Source: GCA-002704185 sp902588515 | GTDB taxonomy: Bacteria; Pseudomonadota; Alphaproteobacteria; Pelagibacterales; Pelagibacteraceae | DNA length: 11,947 nt | NCBI GenBank assembly: GCA_902588515.1 | Contig: CACIPP010000009.1 | Location: 1-11,947 of the forward strand | Direction: 5' to 3' | Shown: piece by piece, positions 6,347-11,947 of the stretch | Position numbering within the stretch: position 1 is the stretch's first letter | Layout: every line of letters begins with the position of its first letter | Made by a program: the position numbers and the translations under genes | The notes under the pieces: model-generated | What the model was told of the DNA's origin: nothing | The model's input: the letters and a program-made list of their open reading frames with translations, nothing else | Databases searched by the model: none

Positions 6347-6872
6347 ATTCTTTTGTTTAATTGTATGTTTGATAATATCTGAGAATTCAATTTCTATGGA
6401 AAAAAATTTATATGACATAACATTTAGAGATTTGTCAGATAATTCAATTAAAATAAGCGATTATAAAGATAAGGTCATATTAGTGGTAAACGTTGCAAGC
6501 CGATGCGGATTTACAAATCAATATGAAGGTTTACAATCTACTTGGGATAAATACAAAGATAAAGGTTTAGTAATCATTGGAATTTCATCTAATAGCTTTA
6601 ATCAAGAATTAGATACCTCAAAAGAAGTAAAAGACTTCTGTGAAAGTAAATTTGGAATAACTTTTCCAATGACAGAAACTGTAGATGTAAAAGGGGAAAA
6701 TGCCCATGAATTTTATAAATGGGCGCTCAAATCTTACGGCAAATCTACGATCCCCAAATGGAACTTTTATAAGATATTGATTAACAGAGAAGGTAAAATC
6801 GTAGAAATTTTCTCATCGATGACAAGGCCTACGAGCAACAATTTATTAAAAAAAATTGAAGAATTGCTTTAA
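6333..6872 (+). CDS. Exported Cys-type glutathione peroxidase family protein
   Basis: This 179-residue protein of the BtuE/GPx4-like thioredoxin-fold family reduces hydrogen or lipid peroxides with glutathione or thioredoxin. The peroxidatic residue is Cys58 in NVASRCGFTNQYEGLQ, encoded by an ordinary Cys codon and not selenocysteine. Gln91, Trp143 and Asn144 (PKWNF) complete the usual catalytic set. Cys103 in DFCESKFGITFP could act as a resolving cysteine. Residues 1-21 (MRIFKFFCLIVCLIIS...) look like a signal peptide, pointing to the periplasm or a membrane-attached form, unlike cytoplasmic BtuE. The start lies inside the end of nhaA, so the two are co-transcribed and perhaps coupled. If the true start were Met22 the protein would be cytoplasmic, but the hydrophobic lead and its basic N-terminus argue for export. 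Confidence 0.9.
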   Translation: MRIFKFFCLIVCLIISENSISMEKNLYDITFRDLSDNSIKISDYKDKVILVVNVASRCGFTNQYEGLQSTWDKYKDKGLVIIGISSNSFNQELDTSKEVKDFCESKFGITFPMTETVDVKGENAHEFYKWALKSYGKSTIPKWNFYKILINREGKIVEIFSSMTRPTSNNLLKKIEELL

Positions 6873-7049
6873 CTAAGCGTGATTACAAATATCTTTAATC
6901 ACAGGTGTATTCGCACAATCTGTGCATTTAGTTATTTGAACTAAACAACCGCCGCTTAACTGTTTAACATCAACAACTCTGTCACATTTCGAACAGGTGC
7001 TTGTTAAACTCATTCCACATTTTTTACAACTGTATGTATTTTTTTCCAT
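6873..7049 (-). CDS. 58-residue Cys-rich zinc-ribbon protein
   Basis: This small frame runs from ATG (7049-7047) to TAG (6875-6873). The protein is dense in paired cysteines: C8-K-K-C11-G, C19-S-K-C22, C42-T-D-C45, plus single C35 and C56. Two CxxC pairs at 8/11 and 19/22 make a compact zinc site of zinc-ribbon or rubredoxin-like kind, and the pair at 42/45 may make a second with C35 or C56. The regular cysteine pattern is the main evidence that the frame is real. Its stop codon directly abuts the stop of the glutathione peroxidase gene with no bases between, and the two genes converge. No Shine-Dalgarno is seen. Function is unknown: redox or metal handling fits the neighbour, but this is inference. 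Confidence 0.75.
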   Translation of the reverse strand: MEKNTYSCKKCGMSLTSTCSKCDRVVDVKQLSGGCLVQITKCTDCANTPVIKDICNHA

Positions 7050-7122
7050 AATGATTAAATAAGAAAATTTTTTTTTTTTTCAATAAATTTTTTTGAGATT
7101 GATAATAGTTATCATTCTGATT
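7050..7122. other. Non-coding gap upstream of zinc-ribbon gene with T13 run and palindrome
   Basis: This 73-bp gap between the zinc-ribbon gene and tRNA-Glu contains a run of 13 T (7068-7080, plus strand) and a perfect TGATAA-TAG-TTATCA hairpin or palindrome at 7100-7114. It must hold the 3' end of the recJ/tRNA-Glu transcript and any promoter of the zinc-ribbon gene. Confidence 0.5.
7098..7119. promoter_or_regulatory. Fur-box-like palindrome upstream of the zinc-ribbon gene
   Basis: From 7101 the plus strand reads GATAATAGTTATCATTCTG. By eye this matches the classical Fur box GATAATGATAATCATTATC at 14 of 19 positions, centred on a perfect 6-3-6 palindrome (7100-7114). It lies about 50 bp upstream of the zinc-ribbon ATG, a position suited to an operator. 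It could equally be a weak hairpin after tRNA-Glu, though no U-run follows it on that strand. AT-rich sequence makes chance matches easy. Confidence 0.25.
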
Positions 7123-7197
7123 TGGCGGTCCCTAGGGGAATCGAACCCCTCTTTCGAGGATGAAAACCACGTGTCCTAACCGATAGACGAAGGGACC
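7123..7197 (-). tRNA. tRNA-Glu (UUC anticodon)
   Basis: The gene starts GGTCCCT (7197-7191) and ends AGGGACC-G-CCA (7133-7123), 75 bases with encoded CCA. The anticodon loop is TTTTCAT with anticodon TTC, and the T arm is GGGG-TTCGATT-CCCC. The anticodon stem CGTGG/CCTCG has a T-T mismatch at the central pair (29-41). The gene lies 11 bp after the recJ stop on the same strand and is probably cut from the same transcript or has its own promoter inside recJ. Confidence 0.93.
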
Positions 7198-7208
7198 ATT
7201 TAGATATT

Positions 7209-8954
7209 CTACTGATTCAATACTTTTAAATCTAACAAAATCAACTGTAAATTTTGTCTATTATTCCAATAATTAAGTGATGCTTTACAAACAACGTCAA
7301 ATCTAGATTTTTTTGCATTTAATAAATATTCTCCTATAGGTTTACCTACTGAATTGAAAGACATAACATCAATGTATCTGTCAATTGTTTTAAAAAAACA
7401 TTTTATATGACTTTTTTTTACTATATTAGCTTTGCTAACTTCTATATTATTTAACATCAAAACTGGTTCTTTATTACTTGATCCAAATGGTTCCAACATT
7501 TCAATATATTTTATGAAATTATCATCCAAAGCCTGGGGCGACAAAGCAAGATCAATCAAAAGATCATTATTTAATTTAGTATCAATTTTATTAAATAAAT
7601 GATTGATTTCAAATTTTAATATATCGATATTTTTTGCCTCTATTGAAAAACCTCCAGCCATTGCATGGCCACCTCCCTTTAAGATTAAATTTTTTTGCTT
7701 TGCTTTAATAATGGCCAAACCTATATCAAAACCCTGTACAGATCTTGCTGAACCTTTAGCTATATCTTTTTGTGTACTAATAACAATGCATGGTTTGTTG
7801 TATAAATCAACGATTCTACTTGCTATTATTCCTATAATTCCTTCGTGCCAATCATTACTATGCAAAACTATTATATTATTTTTTTTTTCTTTATCTGCTT
7901 TGTCAATGGCATCTAATAATACTTTATTTTCGATATCTCTTCTTTTTAAATTAAGATCATGCAGTTGCTTAGAAATTAAATAAGCCTTCTCTGGTTCGCT
8001 AGATAACAGTAAATTAACTCCTAAGTCTGATTGACCAATTCTACCGCCAGCATTAATTTTAGGGCCAATTTTAAAGCCCACGTCTTTACTAGTCGGCATA
8101 TATGATATTTCAGACATATCAGATAAAGTTTTGAGACCTAAATTTTTTCTTTTAGACATAATTTTAAGTCCTTGTTTAACGAATGCTCTATTTAATTCGA
8201 TTAATGGCACAACATCACAAACTGTACCCAGCATTACAATATCCAAAAAATCTAATAAATCTGGAATAATTAAATTATTTTTTGTAAAGTATTTTTCATT
8301 TATAAGATGCCTATTTAAAGCAACTAAAAAAATAAATACTAAGCCTGCTGCGCACAGGTATCCATAAGCACCGTCTTCGTCAAATCTATTTGGATTAATT
8401 ACTGCGTGTGCCTTTGGAATAATTTCAATAGATTTATGATGATCAATTACAATAGTATCAACTTCTTTTTGATTGGCATAGGCAATTGAGTCAAACGATT
8501 GCGTTCCACAATCCAGCATAATTATTAGTTTTGATTGATTATTAATAATTTTTTCAAAAGCCTTAATATTAGGGCCATAACCATCTTTTACTCTGTCAGG
8601 AATGTATATATCATGACGAACACCTAAGTTTTTTAAATATTTTGACAAAATTGCGCATGCAGATGCACCGTCTACATCGTAATCACCGTATAGTGTTATT
8701 TTATTTTTGCTGACAATATGGAAATATATTTTTCTTATACCCTCTTCCATATCTTTAAATATGAAAGGATTTGGTAAGAAATTTTTAATTTTAGGATCGA
8801 TATAATTCTCATAGTTATTTTCTGAAATACCTTTTGAAGTTAAGATCTTAGAAAAAAGGTGATTTAAATTTTTTTTTTGACATAAATTTTCAATACTTTG
8901 TTGATTTGATGGTTTAATTACCCATTTCCTATCTAAGACAGATAGATTGCTCAT
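7209..8954 (-). CDS. recJ: RecJ single-stranded-DNA-specific 5'-3' exonuclease
   Basis: This 581-residue protein is close to typical RecJ length. The DHH phosphoesterase motifs are in order: LYGDYDVDGASACAIL (Asp91, Asp93, Asp95), LDCGTQ (Asp148), VIDHHKS (Asp171-His172-His173), and GPKINAGGRIG at about 297-307. DHHA1 follows at about 350-460 with SNDWHEGIIGIIASRI and KGGGHAMAGGFSIE. The C-terminus has the RecJ OB-fold. It degrades 5' single-stranded ends in recombination and base-excision or mismatch repair in the cytoplasm. The ATG overlaps the glpX stop as ATGA, so it is the last protein gene of the coaX-rnj-glpX-recJ chain, with tRNA-Glu directly after it. Confidence 0.96.
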   Translation of the reverse strand: MSNLSVLDRKWVIKPSNQQSIENLCQKKNLNHLFSKILTSKGISENNYENYIDPKIKNFLPNPFIFKDMEEGIRKIYFHIVSKNKITLYGDYDVDGASACAILSKYLKNLGVRHDIYIPDRVKDGYGPNIKAFEKIINNQSKLIIMLDCGTQSFDSIAYANQKEVDTIVIDHHKSIEIIPKAHAVINPNRFDEDGAYGYLCAAGLVFIFLVALNRHLINEKYFTKNNLIIPDLLDFLDIVMLGTVCDVVPLIELNRAFVKQGLKIMSKRKNLGLKTLSDMSEISYMPTSKDVGFKIGPKINAGGRIGQSDLGVNLLLSSEPEKAYLISKQLHDLNLKRRDIENKVLLDAIDKADKEKKNNIIVLHSNDWHEGIIGIIASRIVDLYNKPCIVISTQKDIAKGSARSVQGFDIGLAIIKAKQKNLILKGGGHAMAGGFSIEAKNIDILKFEINHLFNKIDTKLNNDLLIDLALSPQALDDNFIKYIEMLEPFGSSNKEPVLMLNNIEVSKANIVKKSHIKCFFKTIDRYIDVMSFNSVGKPIGEYLLNAKKSRFDVVCKASLNYWNNRQNLQLILLDLKVLNQ

Positions 8955-9892
8955 ATAACATATTCTTTTTTAATTTTTTGTATAGTTTTAGACTGAAAAT
9001 GCATACTAAAAGTTTCCGTGGTAAATCTGTTGTTAACTTTTTTTATACCTTCTACTAGATCACCACTTGTAACACCTGTACAAGAAAATATTACATCATC
9101 TTTAACTAAATCGTTTATTGAGTAAATTTTTTCAAAGTTTTGAATTCCCATTTTTGAAGCTTTTAACTCCTCATCCTTGCTGTTAAATACTAATCTACCT
9201 TGAAATTGGCCACCTAAACATTTTATTGCAGCGGCAGCTAAAACTCCCTCTGGAGCGCCTCCAGTTCCTAAATACATGTCAACGTCAGAGTCATGAAGCG
9301 AAGCTTGCATAGCTCCAACAACATCCCCGTCTGTAATTAATTTTAATTTGCAATTCATATTTTTTAAAATATCAATTTGTTTTTTATGCCTGGGTCTGTC
9401 TAATAGACAAACTTTAATATTTATAATATCTTTTTTTTTTGCCTTCGCTAATTTTTCAATATTCTTCGTAAGTGGATCCTCTAAATTTATGATGTTATTA
9501 GGCAGTTCAGGTCCTACAGAAATTTTTTCCATATACATATCTGGTGCTCTTAAAAAACAATTACTATTTGATATTGCTATAACAGAGACCGCATTGGGCT
9601 TATTATCTGCTGCAAGCTTTGTTCCGTCTAGTGGATCTACAGCGATATCGACGCTTATATCGCCCCCCAGTCCAAGCTTTTCACCTATATATAACATTGG
9701 CGCCTCATCCATCTCACCCTCGCCTATTACAACTTCACCATCAAAAGGAATATTATTTAATTCTTTTCTCATCGAGTCTACAGCGGCTTGGTCAGCGGCG
9801 TTTTTATCTCCTTTACCAATAAAATTATACGAGTTGATTGAAGCTAAAGATGTGACATTGGTTATAGGATCAATAAATTTTTTTAGACTCAT
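8951..9892 (-). CDS. glpX: Class II fructose-1,6-bisphosphatase (GlpX)
   Basis: The protein has 313 residues counted from ATG 9892. That start overlaps the rnj stop by one base (TGATG); a TTG codon just before it gives a one-residue longer frame and is less likely. It hydrolyses fructose-1,6-bisphosphate to fructose-6-phosphate in gluconeogenesis. Visible motifs are GKGDKNAADQAAVD near 26-39, VIGEGEMDEAPMLYIGE with Glu58, VDPLDGTKLAA with Asp86 and Asp89, ITDGDVVGA near 186-194, and GTGGAPEGVLAAAAIK with Glu215. These correspond to the metal and substrate ligands of E. coli GlpX. In some bacteria class II enzymes also accept sedoheptulose-1,7-bisphosphate. No class I FBPase or phosphofructokinase is visible here for comparison. 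The stop overlaps recJ by four bases. Confidence 0.95.
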   Translation of the reverse strand: MSLKKFIDPITNVTSLASINSYNFIGKGDKNAADQAAVDSMRKELNNIPFDGEVVIGEGEMDEAPMLYIGEKLGLGGDISVDIAVDPLDGTKLAADNKPNAVSVIAISNSNCFLRAPDMYMEKISVGPELPNNIINLEDPLTKNIEKLAKAKKKDIINIKVCLLDRPRHKKQIDILKNMNCKLKLITDGDVVGAMQASLHDSDVDMYLGTGGAPEGVLAAAAIKCLGGQFQGRLVFNSKDEELKASKMGIQNFEKIYSINDLVKDDVIFSCTGVTSGDLVEGIKKVNNRFTTETFSMHFQSKTIQKIKKEYVI

Positions 9893-11562
9893 CAAATTTT
9901 TATAAAATTGATATTCATAAATGGTTTTTTATTACAACGATTAAAAATAACTTTTCTTAATTGTGACTTTAGTTCATCAATGAGTAACTTTTCAGATTTT
10001 TTATTATTTAAATTGATATTGCTACACACATCAAAAAATTTGTCTTCTAATTCATATATGATCTCATTTTTCTCTAGGTCATCAAATGGTAAACCTCTGA
10101 TATTTATAATTGGATTTCTCTGAATTTTATTATTTTTAGAAATTAAAACATTCAAATCAAGCAAACCATGGAAAGAAATATTCTTTCTTTCTTTCAAAGC
10201 GAAATTGTCTTCATCAATAAGCTTATTGCCATCTATTAACAGTTTACCATTATTTACTTTGTCTACGATTTTGGGCTCCCCTGGAAATATTCTTAAAACA
10301 TCACCATTCTCTATTAATGTAGGAAATTTGACTTGCATGGAGTTTGCGAAATTATAATGCTCTAACAAATGCCTATGCTCTCCATGAACAGGTACAGAAA
10401 TTTTAGGTTTTATCCACTGATACATGTCTTTCATTTCATCTCTACCCGGGTGGCCTGAAACATGAACAAAGGCATTTTCTTCAGAAATAACATTAATTTT
10501 CTTTTTACAAAGAGCATTATGCATTTTGTACAATTTTTTTTCATTACCAGGAATAATCCTTGAAGAAAAAATAACAGTATCCCCCTCAGATAACTCAACA
10601 TCTGGATGTTCATCATTAACTATTCTATTTATTGCTCCTTTTGGTTCGCCTTGGCTTCCGGTACACAAATATACAATTTTTGACTTTGGTAATCTTATAG
10701 CATCCCTTGGGTCAATTGGAGGCTTTACGCTTTCTAAATAACCACAGCTTTTTGCAATTTTGTAAATCTTATTCATTGATCTACCAACTAATGACAAATG
10801 CCTTCCGACTTTCTCTGCACATTTGAATACGCTTTCCATCCTCGCCACATTTGAAGCAAATGTTGTAACTACAATTCTATGTTCAATAGTTTCAAATAAA
10901 TTCATCAGGTTATCTCTTACATCTGATTCAGATCCCGACCTTCCTTCAGTAAAAATATTAGTAGAGTCGCATACCATAGCTAACACTCCACTTGATCCAA
11001 TGTTTTTAAGTTTTTCAGTATCCATATTTTTTCCAATCAATGGTTTAAGATCACATTTCCAATCTCCGGTATGAAATATATTGCCGTCAGGTGTACTTAT
11101 CAGAAGAGCGTTGGGTTCTAATATTGAGTGTGTTAAAGACACAAAATTGATTTTAAATGGCTTGATATCTATTTTACCGTTTAAAGGAATTATATTTAAG
11201 TGATCGTCTATATCAATTTTCTTTTCCTTAAATTTTTCTTTTATTAATGTAGCAGTGAAAGGAGTAGCAAAAATTTTGCACTTTAAGTAAGGCCAAAGGT
11301 ATGCAATTGCTCCTATATGATCCTCATGACCATGAGTTAAAACAATGCCTTTTAAATTCTTTTTTTTTTGTATTATAAAATCTGGATCAGGAACTACTAA
11401 ATCAATACCAGGGACACTGTCGTCAGTAAATGTTACACCGATATCAATCATTAACCATTCATGGAAATTTTTTTCACCGTAACCATATAGGCTCATATTT
11501 GCACCTATCTCGCCTACACCGCCAAGTGGGCAAAAAAGTAGTTCTTTATTATTTGTATTCAT
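9892..11562 (-). CDS. rnj: Ribonuclease J
   Basis: This 556-residue metallo-beta-lactamase/beta-CASP ribonuclease has the normal RNase J length. The zinc-binding motifs are THGHEDHIGA (His77, His79, Asp81, His82), SLTHS (His145) and HTGDWK (Asp167). The beta-CASP block follows with VVTTFASNVARMES near 231-245, TGSQGEPKGA near 301-310, HVSGHPGRDE near 367-376 and PVHGEHRHL near 391-399. The weaker C-terminal region at about 460-556 is the RNase J C-terminal domain. It combines endonuclease and 5'-3' exonuclease activity in RNA maturation and decay; alphaproteobacteria often carry it. The start lies 14 bp inside the end of coaX, and the stop shares a base with the glpX start. The coaX-rnj order is common in alphaproteobacteria. 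Confidence 0.96.
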   Translation of the reverse strand: MNTNNKELLFCPLGGVGEIGANMSLYGYGEKNFHEWLMIDIGVTFTDDSVPGIDLVVPDPDFIIQKKKNLKGIVLTHGHEDHIGAIAYLWPYLKCKIFATPFTATLIKEKFKEKKIDIDDHLNIIPLNGKIDIKPFKINFVSLTHSILEPNALLISTPDGNIFHTGDWKCDLKPLIGKNMDTEKLKNIGSSGVLAMVCDSTNIFTEGRSGSESDVRDNLMNLFETIEHRIVVTTFASNVARMESVFKCAEKVGRHLSLVGRSMNKIYKIAKSCGYLESVKPPIDPRDAIRLPKSKIVYLCTGSQGEPKGAINRIVNDEHPDVELSEGDTVIFSSRIIPGNEKKLYKMHNALCKKKINVISEENAFVHVSGHPGRDEMKDMYQWIKPKISVPVHGEHRHLLEHYNFANSMQVKFPTLIENGDVLRIFPGEPKIVDKVNNGKLLIDGNKLIDEDNFALKERKNISFHGLLDLNVLISKNNKIQRNPIINIRGLPFDDLEKNEIIYELEDKFFDVCSNINLNNKKSEKLLIDELKSQLRKVIFNRCNKKPFMNINFIKI

Positions 11563-11947
11563 TAAATATTTTTTTATTCCTTTTTATTAATGTTATAAGA
11601 CCTAATAGTGTTATATCCGGATTCAAAGTAGATTTGGTATTTATCTTGGATTTGAAAAACTTGCTATATCCACCTGTTAATATCAATTTATTTTTCTTAT
11701 TCGTAACTTTATTTATTTTCCACAATAAACCATTTATCATTGAAATATATCCCCAATATATGCCTGAATTGATTGCTTCAAATGTATTTTTACCAATTAC
11801 TCTTTTATTTTTCTTCAACTTTATTATAGGTAATTTTGCAGTTAATTTACCTAAAGCCTCAATTGATAAGTTTATGCCAGGAAAAATAATTCCACCAATG
11901 TAATCTGACTTATTAATAATATCGAATGTAGTTGCAGTCCCAAAGTC
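11549..11947 (-). CDS. coaX: Type III pantothenate kinase, partial (N-terminus outside window)
   Basis: This is the C-terminal 132 codons of a frame open at the window edge. It begins DFGTATTFDII, the conserved 'DFGTATT' phosphate-binding motif of CoaX, followed by GGIIFPGINLS near 19-29, then NTFEAINSGIYWGYISMI and LILTGGYSKFF. These are typical of the ASKHA-fold type III enzyme, which phosphorylates pantothenate in the first committed step of CoA synthesis and, unlike CoaA, is not inhibited by CoA. It overlaps rnj by 14 bp and is first of the four-gene chain visible here. Upstream partners such as birA and nuo genes are expected by synteny but lie outside. Confidence 0.93.
   Translation of the reverse strand, partial: DFGTATTFDIINKSDYIGGIIFPGINLSIEALGKLTAKLPIIKLKKNKRVIGKNTFEAINSGIYWGYISMINGLLWKINKVTNKKNKLILTGGYSKFFKSKINTKSTLNPDITLLGLITLIKRNKKIFNEYK

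Noticed and set aside
6502..6512. Selenocysteine form of the glutathione peroxidase
   Set aside because: The catalytic position is encoded by an ordinary Cys codon (TGC), with no in-frame TGA.
9893..9895. TTG as the start of glpX
   Set aside because: An ATG follows directly at 9892-9890, forming the common TGATG stop-start junction with rnj. The TTG would add only one residue.
9348..9905. A 185-codon plus-strand open frame
   Set aside because: It is entirely antisense to glpX, whose motifs are clear. The frame is hydrophobic low-complexity sequence of the kind produced opposite AT-rich genes.
11430..11903. A 157-codon plus-strand open frame
   Set aside because: It is antisense to rnj and coaX, both recognised by conserved motifs, so it is a shadow frame.

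Overview
The window is very AT-rich and gene-dense, with short overlaps between genes and long A/T runs. The gene set (coaX-rnj-glpX-recJ, NhaA, a Cys-type glutathione peroxidase, a photolyase-fold flavoprotein) suggests a streamlined marine alphaproteobacterium of the SAR11/Pelagibacterales kind. That placement is inference from composition and synteny; there is no rRNA or marker phylogeny here.

Left edge (1-928, minus): the N-terminal 309 codons of a cryptochrome/photolyase-family protein whose FAD-binding domain begins at residue 1. A 50-bp sequence identical to the 3' half of tRNA-Pro lies 2 bp upstream of its start codon.

Island (about 931-5033): the stretch between that 50-bp fragment and the intact tRNA-Pro(UGG) (4987-5063, minus) looks like a 4.05-kb element integrated at the tRNA 3' end. 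It carries a plus-strand operon of three tightly coupled genes, read here as a type II Zorya-like anti-phage system: ZorA (membrane stator with long helical tail), ZorB (one membrane helix with the key Asp, plus an OmpA-like wall-binding domain) and a ZorE-like HNH nuclease. Facing it on the minus strand are two unrecognised genes: a 93-residue soluble protein and a 158-residue membrane-anchored or exported protein. No integrase or transposase gene is visible.

Middle (5064-7200): nhaA (Na+/H+ antiporter) overlaps a glutathione peroxidase gene with a signal peptide. A 58-residue Cys-rich zinc-ribbon gene on the minus strand directly abuts the peroxidase stop codon, and tRNA-Glu(UUC) follows.

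Right (7209-11947, minus): a compact chain transcribed coaX (partial) > rnj > glpX > recJ > tRNA-Glu, in which successive reading frames overlap. It combines CoA synthesis, RNA decay, gluconeogenesis and DNA repair. These are ordinary core genes.

In the proposed working model of the island, ZorA and ZorB form an ion-driven, peptidoglycan-anchored motor in the inner membrane that senses phage entry and signals through the ZorA tail, and the HNH protein attacks the incoming DNA. The two minus-strand genes are candidates for regulation or an accessory function.
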